Source of the DNA: Zeugodacus cucurbitae
Lineage: Eukaryota; Arthropoda; Insecta; Diptera; Tephritidae
DNA length: 64,000 nt
Reading direction: 5' to 3'
Assembly: GCF_028554725.1 (NCBI RefSeq)
Contig: NC_071670.1
Coordinates: 29,692,001 to 29,756,000, forward strand
A model generated the notes under the pieces. That model worked only from the letters and a program-made list of their open reading frames with translations. It searched no databases and had not been told where the DNA came from. Below are positions 12,501 to 22,449 of the stretch, in pieces (the first letter of the stretch is position 1; each line of letters begins with the position of its first letter). The position numbers and the translations under genes were made by a program.

Positions 12501-15500
12501 GTCTGCAGCAAAGTGTCACACTAATCAGGGTATATACTAGTTTTGAACTACAATTTCTGAACCAAAAATTAACTAGTCCGTTGTGTTATGCTAAAGAGTT
12601 ATTTTCTATGATTTAATGAAATTAATTTTTAATTTGTGCTTTGACCCATTTACAATTTGAAAACTGCTGTGATCTGTAAAATAAAACTTGGTAGCATTGA
12701 GCCTCTCGTATACTCCAGTCTAACTTTGTGGCTGTTTTCAGATGTGACTTGTTTTAGAATAGGTCAGGGATTCAAATCTGGCTAAAGTATAGCATAGTGC
12801 GGCTGGCAGAAATGGTATTGCATTTCAAAACACTACAACCAGTTCATCATTCACTAGTCTCCATGCACATGCACAACCGCGAGCATATTTGTTTATGCCG
12901 CTTTGTGGAGCAGCCGCATGAAATGTATGTCATGCACATAAAATCGAGCCATCGGCTCGCATTCATTCACTCACCATTGCACTAACTTAGCGCCTATGGA
13001 TCATTTCATGTTGGTATACTGAAATTGCCGCTTAGACAGCTATGAAGGCAATTATGTCGAAGAGTAAATAATGTCTTAAAGTGGGTTAATTAACCAAAAT
13101 GGGAATGTGTGTTTGCTACAGTTAAACGGCACTAATAGCGATATATCAAATAGCTCTAAAGCTCGTTATGTCTGTCGAATATTTATATTAAAAAATTGAA
13201 ATTTATTTATATGTGTATTTAAAATTTAAAGAATCGGAAGGTAAGCCTTGATAGTGACTATTATAGGATCCTCTTAACAGACATATTAAGAAAAATTGAA
13301 TTGAAAAGAAGAAATCACTAAGATCCTCGTTTTTATGACCTATTATTGTTTACAACTAAACTCCATTTCAGTAGAAGTACTAAAAATTCGGTATTATCAA
13401 TAACAACCCAATCTGTCAAAAAATCTTTTGAAGCTCAGTGACAGAGTCCACTTTCTAAAAATTAACCAAAGTAGCACATCTGTATTTTGACTCTCTGTGT
13501 CAATGATCTCAGTGGGCATGGCAATGATCAGACATCTGATCATCATCATCAGCTCGTCTCATCACCCAGAATATTTTGATATATGTTATAGCATATCGCT
13601 TGGAACTGCAAAGCGGATCAGCATGCAAGAAAGGGTACCATAGGGACATTGGCGCCAGAGTGGAAGTTCGTTGTCTACATGTGCTAGAGCGCTGGACACA
13701 TTGACTTCGAGTGAGCTCGCCAAACGCTGGAGAACACTTCGGTATACACACCTTCGGCGAACCCATTGAAGTGACTGGAATCGACATTAGCCGACTTAAC
13801 AACTTTATAATAGAGTACAAGCGCTTTGTAATATCATAAGGGTCTTAGAGATCCGTGATGAGTATTCGGGTGTCACAAATGGCAGTCGAATTTGTCTAAT
13901 GGTTAAATCAGAAAAATCATTTGTGTCGCCTAAATGTATGCAATGATATTTGAACTCGTATCAGCAATTTGCCTGACCGCGGCTACAAAGTATTTTTAAG
14001 AGTTAAATTTAACATTCTTATTTAGTGGCGTAAAAACATTTTATTCGCCATTGAATTCTGTATTCTGCAAAAATTTCATGAAATCAATTTGGAAAAATGG
14101 GGAGCCATCAATAAATGGTAGTCGTGTCTTTATTTCCTAAACGTTGATAATAAGGATGCTTACAAAAAGGTGTGGAGGGGACATTGCTAACTTCTTTTAC
14201 ACTTTACAAATTTTGTAAAATTTGTAGTAATCATCATATTGCCTTAAAAAGTAAGAATGTGAAAGCCGGACAAATTTCTGGGTGACCACAAACTCTAAGG
14301 GTTAAAAGGGTTCCTAAATCGCCTCCAATGATGGCGTCTTCATTAGCTACCAAACTCTTTTATTATATTTCCAGTGATTAAACCTCTACATATTATATGC
14401 GCACTGCACAATTCGTATTCTACAATTTCTACTTCAATTGTCCGTAGTTAATGTTTCTAGTTTCATTTGAAATTCAATAAAAGTGCTTAGTTGCGGGATT
14501 TTTGCTCATGTTTACTTATCTATTATGGGTTTGCACAACACTTGTGCTAACACGCTGCCAAACCTTTGGTGGGGATTGTGGTGAATTTCATGTATCAGTA
14601 AAATTTGAAAGAATAAGAGAAATGGAATATGCAACGGCTCTTATTTAATACAGTTCTTTATATTTTTTTTTTTTTTAATTTCTATTGTCAATTCAGAAAA
14701 TTGTAGTGAATGCGAATATCCCAATGAAAAATGCTCTTTAAGCAGTATCCTGTGGACACAGTGACAAGAAATACTCTCATTATTTATATGCTGATTTGAA
14801 TTGAGTACGCTACCCAAAAACTTAACAGCGTTTAAACATTACATAAAGCTATTTCTTTTTCTTTTTGAAATAGGTTTCTTTTTCAGTAAAAATTTGCTTG
14901 ATTAAATGAAATTAATCATACAGAGTTGAATAAACACATTTTCCAATAGGCAGTTACGAGATCAGGGTCATATTATTTCAAATTGCAGAAAAGGGTCTAC
15001 TGTTTATTGGTTACAATTGTTCCTTTTTAGATAATAATCTGCCAGGAAATTATTCTGCTTCAATCGAAATGTGAAATTTATTCAGTGCAATTAACTGTTG
15101 CACTCTTTTCGCTGGTGAGCCCTCGAAACCCATATTACCAATAATGTGCCTTATAAAGTACTTTGTGTGATAAACTTCTCAAAAGATCTGTGGAGAGATT
15201 GCTGAGAGAGAAACATTTGCAATACATTTGTCTATGACTGATTTCACATCTTTAATTTTACGATGTTCTTAGTTATTACGAAAATTATTTTATTCGAAAT
15301 GTGGTGGTTAGAAGAAGAACTAAATAAATCTCATAATTTTTTTGGTCACCGGGAACTATAAGAGGTCAAATATCACCACATCATGTTGTATTCCTGGGAC
15401 ATGCTCGCATCTTTTTATTAAGGTGTTATACATATAGACCCATATACCCATATTTGACATGCAGAGGTTAAGGAATAGAAGGACCGATGTCGACTGTTTT

Positions 15501-18500
15501 TTGATCGTGTTATTATATTTCAGGTGTGTCATTTGTCATATCTTGGCCTGAAAGCGAGTTGTCGACAATGAGTTCGATTATGTGGGTTTGTCTACATCCT
15601 TTGTCTAATTTTGAGCAAGCAGACTGTAAGCGCTGTCTAATACTTCAATTGAATTTTTACTAAATGAGGTTGCCTTTGCGTCAGTATCACTACAGTGTTA
15701 TAAATGGCAAATTTTGCTAATCTTCTTTACATGAAAAACAATCATCCCACAATTCAATCCACTCTCTTCATGAAGAAATACCATCCCACACTCACTCAAA
15801 TGACTGTTATCAATTTATATAACTTTCTTTAATTGCCTTTGTATAATGATTATTTATTATAAAATCCGAACAGATTTGATAACATTAGTTGATTCAGACA
15901 TTTCTTCTGCCTCCCTGGTTGAATCTCCTTCTGCCACGCTGGTTGAATCTTCTACGTTGCCGCCTCCTTCTGCGTTGTTGACGTCTCCTTCTCCTAGCAG
16001 CGCGTTGTCTTCTTATTTGAGCGCGTCGCCTGCTAATACGTCTTCTTCTGGCGATATCATTAGTTGGTGGCGCTGGTGCAACATTGCCTGGTGGTGATGA
16101 CCCCCCTGGTGGGTTTGCACCCCCATCTGGTGGATTTGAACCGCCGTCTGGTGGATTCGAACCGCCGTCTGGTGGATTCGAACCGCCGCCTGGTGGATTT
16201 GCACCGCCACCTGGTGGATTTGCACCGCCACCTGGTGGATTCGAACCGCCGTCTGGTGGATTCAAACCGCCGTCTGGTGGATTCGAACCGCCGCCTGGTG
16301 GATTTGCACCCCCATCTGGTGGATTTGAACCGCCGTCTGGTGGATTTGCACCGCCGCCTGGTGGATTTGAACCGCCGTCTGGTGGGTTTGCACCGCCGCC
16401 TGGTGGATTTGAACCGCCGTCTGGTGGGTTTGCACCGCCCGCGAAATTCAGGATCGCTATCCCCACAATCAGTAATACTACAATTTTTATGACTTCAGTG
16501 TACTTTATTGTAGACTTAGTCTTCGAATGTGCTTATAGTGCGTTTAACAGCGATATTTATACTATTATTGTGCCCTCTAACTTGTTGATTTGATGGCAAT
16601 TTGAGTGAGAAAACAGTGTTTTGATGTAAATATTTGTTTTAATCATATAGTTAGAAAAATATTGGAACAGCCTCTCCATTGCATATAGACGAGCATATAT
16701 GTAAATTTGAATTCCATGAGAAGAAACACTTGTGCAAATACCCCGCCAAAGCATATGTATCAAAATACTAATAAGAAGTTTTATAAATAACATAATGGAG
16801 TATGCAAAAGGAAAAAATCTTACGTCATTGTTAGTCAAGTAAATAAGAAAAAATATTATAAATGTTATCAAATCTGTATATAAACCTCATTTCTCTTAGT
16901 CGTAATTATTTTTACCTTTTATTTTTTTGAAAATAAGTACTACTATTATAGGAACTACCATAAGCCTAAGCCTGTAGTTTCATCTCCGTAACTCCTTACG
17001 TAATGCAGACAAAAGACACTGAGCTAAATTGTTGTTCGGTGCAAAAAATATATTCTCTTAATATGCTAAACAAGGCATATTCGTACAATTATTTAATTGA
17101 ATACCAAAAATGATTGCAATCGTTATGGAAAACTAAAAACGCGCTCAGTTCAGTTCCACACGAGCTTATTAATTATGAATACCTTATATAATTTCTATAC
17201 TTCCACGAGTTTATATTTTTTTACGACCATATATCAAATTCTACAATTTACTAAGTTTGTGTTTTTTTCTCAGCGGATGTTTTTGTTAACGACAACCCTG
17301 TACATTTAACCATATGTGACACCGCAGGACAAGACACATTGGATAATCTGCGACAATTGTGTTACCCCGATAGCGATGTATTCGTCCTATGTTTCTCCGT
17401 TGTGAGACCAGAGACTTTCCATGCTGTTAAAACGAAATGGGCACCGAAGTTCTCCAAATCAAAAGCTTCCCTTATACTCGTTGGAACACAGACCGATTTG
17501 CGCAAAGATTCGCAGGTGTTGAAAAATTTGCAGGTGAGTTGATCGACGCAACATGTTTTACAAACTTTTACAAGCATTGTTCACCAATGTATATCTCAAG
17601 ATTTATGTTGATTTATATACATATGGTGTATTGAATAACTACGATTTCATAAAAACTCATTTGCTGTACAAATCTTACAATTTATTGAAAGAATTGTCAT
17701 CTGACTTTAAATTCCTGTTTTCTTTATCCTTTCTTCTGAATATTCCTGGATTGTTGAACGTTGCAGCTTAATGGCGAATGTCCGATTTCACATGCAGACG
17801 CCTGGGATTTGGCTGCGAGCGTAGGGGCGAAATACATTGAGACTTCATCGGCAACACAGGTAAGAATTTTTTTTATATGTTTCTATTTCATTTGACATGG
17901 TATTAAAAAAAAAAATATGACGCTTCGAAGAGAAAATGACTTTGAACCGAAGAACGAAGCAATTAGCAAATTACTTAAGAATGCGAATGGAATTACGTAT
18001 TAAGTTAACTGAACAGTGTTTTCAGGGATAGGGAAAAACTCTAAAGAAGAATTCGATTTATTACTAAAATGTATATGTCAGGCGCATACTTGCAATTTTC
18101 TTCGCTTTTGGTCCATTACAATTTACATAATTCGTTGTTAGTTTAAAAAGACTACAAGCCCATACGTATAATTCCATCAGATTATCGGAAACAGAACATG
18201 ACTTTTAAAAAGAGTCCAAATGCGACTATACCTTTTTAGGGCCCTAGATATCGAAGATGAGCAGCATTATGCTTGTGGCTGACCGTTTACCATATACATT
18301 TTCGATGAGTTTGTGATGTTTCTCAATGATATTCAGTGAACAGCTGCGGTCCGGTGTTGAAATGCATCAAATTGCATATCGTACATCGTAAATCATATAT
18401 CGTAAAATATGTGAGATATTCGATTTTTTGGTACAGCCCCTAAATATCCAAGATAACGATTTCCGTCTTTCGGGTTGTCATAGATCTGTTCATACAAATT

Positions 18501-19074
18501 ATATGTTATCTTAAGCTTAGCGGTTTTGAATTAGCGATCGTGGATGCTGGTATGATTCTCCAATCGTCCTATGCAATCGAAAATAGTATTTTCTATATAT
18601 TATATGGAAACAGTTGACACATATGTACATACTATACAATTATAACGTACACATGTTTTTTCAACATTTCCAAAGTTTCGGCACACGAAATTTCGTTTGA
18701 AACACAAAATTTCACACAAACTCTTTGTTCAATATTTGTATCCATCTAATTTGAGAATTTCCGGGTACTTATTTGACAGAATATATATTGTTCCCACGTC
18801 AATTTAAAAATATTTTACCCACGTGTGCACGGTAAATGGTTCTGTTATATAGTTAGTTGTACTCAAAAATTAATTGCACAAAAACAAAATATAAATGGTA
18901 TATATATCGTAATATAGTGCTTTTGTTTATCGATTTTAAATTTCATGGTTTTTGCTTTCACAGGATAAAGTCAAAGAAGTCTTCGACACTGCAATTTGGG
19001 AAGGACTGACACCCACTATTTTGCCTCCCACACCAACGCCACCATTATGGAAAAAGATGTTGTGTTTGGCGTAG
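6458..19074 (+). CDS. RhoU: RhoU-like atypical Rho-family GTPase (five visible coding exons, 5' end missing)
   Basis: Exons 6458-6554, 6886-7065, 17274-17533, 17767-17859 and 18964-19074 join in a single frame (phases 0,1,1,0,0) and give 246 residues plus stop. The product should be a small GTP-binding switch acting at membranes and on the actin cytoskeleton. Seen in the sequence: a Ser-rich N-terminus (about 1-55), the P-loop GDGAVGKT (61-68), switch I PTASDIY with the conserved Thr, DTAGQ (108-112, catalytic Gln present), GTQTDL as G4 (163-168) and ETSSA as G5. GTQ-x-DL in place of the usual T-K-x-D matches vertebrate RHOU/Wrch-1. The tail ends WKKMLCLA, with no standard CAAX box; its lone Cys might be acylated. 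No ATG is in frame in the first two visible exons, so an upstream coding exon is missing. The family call (Rho GTPase) is firm; the RhoU assignment is by motif memory. Confidence 0.85.
6886..7065 (+). CDS. RhoU: RhoU-like gene, visible exon 2 (P-loop and switch I)
   Basis: Acceptor TTTTGTAG before 6886 and donor AACG|GTAAGT after 7065. Encodes the linker, then IKCVLVGDGAVGKTNLIL with the P-loop, and THVP-type switch I written here as EHVPTASDIYN. Rac/Cdc42/Rho carry PTVFDNY at this place; the altered effector loop suggests a different partner set. Confidence 0.85.
7335..8678 (+). mobile_element. Tc1-like transposon, 1344 bp, TA target site, dead transposase
   Basis: Flanked by TA (7333-7334 and 8679-8680). 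The ends are inverted repeats: CAGTATCGGATAAAACTAAA at the left and its near complement TTATTTTTGTCCGATACTG at the right. The match continues inward about 110 bases (CTAATAATATATGCAAAAAG pairs with the complement at 7419-7440). Between 7900 and 8060 traces of the Tc1 core are readable on the plus strand, but no intact frame remains. An extra terminus-like piece (GTTTTAGTTTTGTCCGAT) lies at 8461-8480, suggesting a partial end duplication or second insertion. It sits in the RhoU-like intron. Confidence 0.8.
8679..9059. other. Intronic sequence with no gene
   Basis: Part of the long RhoU-like intron. Contains an imperfect inverted pair around 8815-8865 (GGTCGATGGTTCGATG and AACCATCGA). No coding signal. 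Confidence 0.4.
9060..9813 (+). mobile_element. DINE-1/Helentron-like repeat, 5'-truncated
   Basis: Runs from the 'acatatctcgcaaaccaata' phrase to the family's terminal hairpin GTTCGGTTACACCCGAAC (9779-9794) and end CCCTTCCTTACTTGTT. By eye it is very close to 38455-39203, including the phrases 'accacgcccacctcccatac' and 'ggaactactcgaccgatttc'. The 5' end and the GTCY tract are absent. Inserted in the RhoU-like intron in the same direction as the gene. Confidence 0.7.
9814..10296. other. Intronic sequence with clustered ATCGATG motifs
   Basis: Between 9840 and 9885 the octamer-like motif CATCGATG or ATATCGATG occurs three times. No coding frame. The remainder is AT-rich intron. Confidence 0.35.
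10297..10540. mobile_element. pogo/Tigger-like MITE, 244 bp
   Basis: Flanked by TA. The left end CAGTGGAACTTCCATAACTC and the right end GAGTTAGAGAAGTTTCACTG are inverted repeats containing the TAACTCGAA phrase common to pogo-type elements. No coding capacity. A related 461 bp element is at 60896-61356. Confidence 0.7.
10541..11740. other. Intronic sequence, pyrimidine-rich around 10800-10980
   Basis: Several overlapping open frames (10604-11024) arise from a T/C-rich tract and are judged to be composition artefacts. No splice-consistent exon was recognised. Confidence 0.4.
11741..12290 (-). other. GC-rich block of unknown origin, probably a retroelement relic
   Basis: Base composition shifts from AT-rich to about half GC. 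On the minus strand the stretch from about 11945 down to 11740 is open apart from one stop and reads protein-like (EMEKIDLNKFGRDTTT, stop, GDGTVPCNRSLGVDENLPTG, then WKVEVHGEVAKIMEGSV). I do not recognise it; the setting and broken frame suggest a fragment of a retrotransposon ORF. The part 12050-12085 has a GTGTC repeat. Confidence 0.35.
12291..15852. other. Long intronic stretch, no gene recognised
   Basis: Mostly AT-rich. A 310-base region (13509-13820) is less AT-rich and open in pieces on both strands (plus strand: GEHFGIHTFGEPIEVTGIDI), perhaps an old transposon fragment that I cannot name. Otherwise only short random frames. Confidence 0.35.
15853..15858 (-). other. Candidate poly(A) signal of the nested repeat gene
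   Basis: AATAAA on the minus strand (TTTATT on plus), about 35 bases after the stop codon of the 15894-16490 frame. Confidence 0.45.
15894..16490 (-). pseudogene. Secreted 7-residue-repeat protein with Arg-rich tail, start codon lost
   Basis: Antisense inside the RhoU-like intron. Reading from the position of the start codon (16490) gives a hydrophobic signal-like segment (IKIVVLLIVGIAILNFAGG), then sixteen 7-residue units of the type GG(A/S)NPP(D/G), a short Pro-rich link, and a C-terminal tail of about 50 residues dominated by Arg/Gln (RRRRISRRRAQIRRQRAARR...). The first codon is ATA, whereas the intact paralogue at 51811 has ATG in the same context (GAAGTC-ATG). No in-frame ATG lies between this and an upstream TAA. 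Everything else is open, and the TATA box and poly(A) signal are preserved. It is either a recent pseudogene or uses a non-AUG start. The 21-base repeats keep other frames and the other strand open, which is an artefact. Function unknown; repeat-rich secreted proteins such as salivary glue or structural secretions are one possibility. Confidence 0.7.
16555..16561 (-). promoter_or_regulatory. TATA box of the nested repeat gene
   Basis: TATAAAT on the minus strand, about 65 bases before the lost start codon. The identical motif, spacing and flanks (GTATAAATATCGCTGTTAA) occur upstream of the intact copy at 51740, so the promoter was duplicated with the gene and has been kept. Confidence 0.6.
17274..17533 (+). 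CDS. RhoU: RhoU-like gene, visible exon 3 (DTAGQ to G4)
   Basis: Acceptor TTTTTTTCTCAG before 17274 and donor TGCAG|GTGAGT after 17533. It encodes ADVFVNDNPVHLTICDTAGQ, then LRQLCYPDSDVFVLCFSVV and LILVGTQTDLRKD, i.e. the G3 and G4 motifs and the central strands of the Rho fold. A broken inverted copy of this exon lies at 51088-51285. Confidence 0.9.
17767..17859 (+). CDS. RhoU: RhoU-like gene, visible exon 4 (G5)
   Basis: Acceptor GTTGCAG before 17767 and donor ACACAG|GTAAGA after 17859; exactly 31 codons. Encodes LNGECPISHADAWDLAASVG followed by AKYIETSSATQ with the G5 motif, aligning with the ECSALTQ region of Rac. Separated from the preceding exon by a 233-base intron. Confidence 0.9.
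17860..18963. other. Last intron of the RhoU-like gene
   Basis: 1.1 kb, GT...AG, ending CTTTCACAG. AT-rich with no other coding sequence seen. Confidence 0.7.
18964..19074 (+). CDS. RhoU: RhoU-like gene, last coding exon (C-terminal tail)
   Basis: Acceptor TTTCACAG before 18964; stop TAG at 19072-19074. Encodes DKVKEVFDTAIWEGL, the last helix of the Rho fold, a Pro/Thr linker (LPPTPTPP) and the end LWKKMLCLA. The Cys is third from the end, so a four-residue CAAX prenylation box is absent; palmitoylation of this Cys next to the basic KK pair is a possible membrane anchor (inference). Confidence 0.9.
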   Translation, partial: DKVKEVFDTAIWEGLTPTILPPTPTPPLWKKMLCLA

Positions 19075-19570
19075 GAATGTATAAAAGATATATAAACCCA
19101 ATGATGCTTCCTAATATGGTATAAGCACACCTACAAGTTGCTGGAGACTTTACATATATATCTACTGTTATTCATATAGTAATACAATTTGCTTAAGTAT
19201 GTATTATTGTGATTAAAGTTAGTGTGAAGTCCAGCTTTATAGACTGATTAAGATTAGATATATATTTATGTATATGAGTCCATGCTACAGTTACAGACAA
19301 TTGAAGGATTTAATTCGTTTAATTCCGAATTCAAAATACTTAATTAAATTTATATTTAACTTTATTTATAAAATTTCGAATATCAGCACATCTATGTTAT
19401 CAAATTTGTAATTAAGGTCGATTTTTGTCATTTGTTATTAAATTAAGATTCATATCTTCATTAGTGACTATGAATATATATCTGTTAAGTACAATATTAT
19501 GCTTTTTAAAAATATGTATAAACATACACATTTGCATATGAGAAAATTTTGTAAAAACTTTTTTTATAAA

Positions 19571-19576
19571 AATAAA
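19571..19576 (+). other. Candidate poly(A) signal of the RhoU-like gene
   Basis: AATAAA in the context TATAAAAATAAAATGTTAC, about 500 bases after the stop codon. Other AT-rich candidates exist nearby, so the exact 3' end is uncertain. Confidence 0.35.
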
Positions 19577-20123
19577 ATGTTACATTCCATCCATTATGTG
19601 TGCATATGTTTTTTTTGTCTAAATATGTATATAAAGTTTATATTATAAACACTGTATATTATGTAAGTAATAATTGAATTTGGATAGTGTATTTCGAGAT
19701 ATGCATTTATATTTCGCTAAAGACACCACGAATATATACATATATTTAAGGCTACTAATAAGAAACATGAAATTCACTGAAACTTTTAGCAGGTATCGCC
19801 CAAATTACCTAATCGAATCCTTGGCGTTATGGTTCTTCGGTCGGTACGCTTGTCACAGCAGGGCCTTAAACTTCAGACTGCTAAGCAGTGCTGTAAATGG
19901 TGTTACTGACTGATGCTTCAGCCACGCACCTTACCTTAACGCATCATTCCCAGAGGAAACCATCTTAGATACATCTCGGTTTCGACACCTAGAGAGGTCA
20001 GCTCCTACATACTACAGCTCCATCTCTCGAATAGTTGGTTGGTTGGTAATTATCGCTTATAAATTGTGACTTAAGTAAAATAAGTAAACAATTTAACACC
20101 CGATATACACGGTACTTTTGTCT
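19577..20123. other. Non-coding; unidentified moderately GC-rich patch
   Basis: The part 19790-20040 is less AT-rich than its neighbours and looks like foreign repeat sequence, but no family could be named and no long frame is present. Confidence 0.3.
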
Positions 20124-20190
20124 TGCGTAAAACGGACTCGGCTATAACCGCGTAAGCGGTGTCTACGGCAGTCAAGAAGAGAGAAAACGG
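20124..20190 (+). mobile_element. 3'-end fragment of the RTE-like retrotransposon
   Basis: The phrase CTCGGCTATAACCGCGTAAG and CGGTGTCTACGGCAGTCAAG is the reverse complement of the 3' end of the element at 42740-44280 and ends in an AAGA-rich tail. So it is a very short 5'-truncated copy on the plus strand. Confidence 0.65.
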
Positions 20191-20211
20191 AGCAAATATT
20201 TTTATTAATAA

Positions 20212-22423
20212 ACAAGTAAGGAAAGGCTATGTTCGGGTACAACCGGACATTTTATACTCTCGCAATTTATTGAAGAAATTTTATTAAGATAACATACAAA
20301 TTAACCCATAAATTCGGCATAAAGTTTAATAGAATAACGAAAATCGTAATATATACTATATGAGGGCTGAGGTAATTCCTGAACCGATTTCTTTCATTTT
20401 CACCAGCAGGATACACTATGTCCAACACTATACGCTCACGTAATTTTGCTAAGATATCTCACATATTAACCACTACATATATGTGGAATAAAGCCCAACG
20501 TTTTTTTAAAAAACCTATAATTAGGTTAGGAGCTAGGAGATGTTATGACCCGATTTTAAAATTTTTTTTAACAGAACACTAATAGAAGAAAATAATTTCC
20601 TGTGAATTAAATTAAGATATCTGAGAGATTTAGCGATATTTTTGGTGGAAAATTACCATAAGGCACTGAGTTCTTCATATTCAATATCCGAGGCATTGAA
20701 AAGTTATAGTCCGATTTCGACAATTTTTTCACAAGTGATGCCACAGATCATATACAGTATTTGTGTAGTTTTATTTCGCTATCTTCATTGGTTCCCTATG
20801 TATATATTATAAAGTGAAGGAATACGAGTAAGATGGAATTGAAAAATGAGTTATATGGGAAGTTGTCGTGGTTGTGAACCGATTTCGACCATTTTCCACA
20901 CGTGTCATCAAGGTGTCAAGAAAATATTATATACGGAATCGGTCGAGTAGTTCCAGAGATATGGATTTTGACCCATAAGTGGGCGATGCCACGCCCATTT
21001 TTAATTTTGTAAAAAAATCTGAGTGCAGCTTCCTTCTACTATTATATATATATATATTTGGCGTAGGAACCGCTTTAAGCGATTATAGCCGAATCCACCA
21101 GAGCGCGCCACTCATTCCTCCTTTTTGCTTTTTGTCGCCAACTGGAAACACCAAGTGAAGCCAGGTCACTTTGCACTTGGTCTTTCCACCGGAGTGGAGA
21201 GTGTACAGCTCCTTTCGTATGCCGATGATATTGATATCATCGGAAGCAACAACCGCGCCGTATGTTCTGCGTTTTCCAGACTAGATAAAGAAGCGAAGCG
21301 TATGGGTCTGGTGGTGAATGAGGACAAGACGAAATATCTCCTGTCATCAAACAAACAGTCAGCGCACTCGCGTCTTGGCTCCCACGTCACTGTTGACAGT
21401 CATAACTTTGAAGTTGTAGATAATTTCGTTTATCTGGGAACCAGCATTAACAACACCAACAATGTCAGCCTTGAAATCCAACGCAGAATCACTCTTGCCA
21501 ACAGGTGCTACTTTGGACTGAGTAGGCAATTGAAAAGTAAAGTCCTCTCTCGACGAACCAAAATCAAACTCTATAAGTCGCTCATTATTCCCGTCCTGAT
21601 GTATGGCGCTGAAGCGTGGACGATGACAACATCCGATGAGACGACTCTTGGGGTTTTCGAGAGAAAGGTTTTGCGCAAGATTTATGGTCCTCTAAACATT
21701 GGCAACGGCGAATACCGCAGACGATGGAACGATGAGCTGTACGATTTATACGACGACTACTTCCTCCTTCTACTATTATTTCTGTGAAATTTAGTGTTTC
21801 TGTCGTTTTTCCTTAGTGAGTTAACGCACTTTTAGTAATTTTCAACCTAACATTTGTATGGGAGGTGGGCGTGGTTATTATCCGATTTCAACTATTTTCA
21901 TGGCGTGTGGTGGGGTACGTAAGAGAACCGACTGCAGAAAGTTTGTTTATATAGCTTTATTGGCTTGCGAGTTATATACAAATAACCGATTAGTGGGCGG
22001 GGCCACTCCCACTTCCCCAAACAAACAACACCCAAATATGCCCCTTTCTAGACCGATCCCTTATTCCAAATTTTACATTTATAACTTCATTTATGGCTTA
22101 GTCCTGACACTTTATGTGTTTTTGGTTTTCGCCATTTTGTGGGCGTGGCATTGGTCCGATTTCGCCCATTTTCGAAAGCAACCCTCTCATTGCCCCAAGG
22201 AACATGTGTCCAAGTTTAAGATATTTTAATTTTTACTCAAGTTACAGCTTGCACAGACGGACAGACGGACAGCCGGACGGACGGACAGACATCCGGATTT
22301 CAAATATACTCGTCACCCTGATCACTTTGGTATATATGACTCTATATCTAACTCGTATAGTTTTAGGTGTTACAAACAACCGTTATGTGAACAAAACTAT
22401 TATACTCTCGTAGAGTATAAAAA
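20212..22423 (-). mobile_element. DINE-1/Helentron-like repeat interrupted by a retrotransposon
   Basis: Reverse-oriented member with both ends: the tail side at 20212 (ACAAGTAAGGAAAGGCTATG, hairpin GTTCGGGTACAACCGGAC) and the other end at 22405-22423 (CTCTCG TAGAGTATAAAA). A GTCY-type tract, written ACAGACGGACAGACGGACAG, is at 22255-22290. Without the 720-base insertion at 21046-21765 the element would be about 1.5 kb. It has no intact gene. Confidence 0.75.
21046..21765. mobile_element. RTE-like retrotransposon insertion with internal 5' inversion
   Basis: The direct repeat CCTTCTACTATTAT flanks it (21032-21045 and 21766-21779). From the left come an AT-repeat tail and the element's 3' end in reverse orientation (to about 21200), then the reverse-transcriptase region in forward orientation (21200-21757). 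The forward part reads LLSYADDIDIIG (catalytic YADD intact), then ...RRWNDELYDLYDD. A 3' end plus an inverted upstream segment is the classic outcome of twin priming during retrotransposition. The open frame (21125-21787) is chimeric and not a gene. Confidence 0.8.
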
Positions 22424-22449
22424 CGTAATATTAAGAAATGAATTATTTT

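Larger units (their letters stand above)
15853..17533. repeat. Arm A of an inverted segmental duplication
   Basis: This block (nested repeat gene, its promoter, intron DNA and RhoU-like visible exon 3) matches the reverse complement of 51088-52540. Collinear landmarks include the signal-peptide region, the TATA box, the phrase 'aatttgaattccatgagaag', 'gtatcaaaatactaataa', and the exon with its acceptor. Alignment needs many small gaps, so the duplication is not recent. Confidence 0.85.

Noticed and set aside
13509..13820. 103-residue minus-strand frame
   Set aside because: No domain recognised and the opposite strand is equally open in pieces; possibly an old transposon, but not supportable as a gene.
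16084..16593. Long plus-strand frames (up to 169 residues) of PPGGF-type repeats
   Set aside because: They are shadows of the 21-base repeats of the minus-strand gene; periodicity in multiples of three keeps all frames open. Only the minus frame has a signal-like segment and the Arg-rich tail shared with the paralogue.
21125..21787. 220-residue frame as a gene
   Set aside because: Chimera across the inversion junction of a retrotransposon insertion and its target site.
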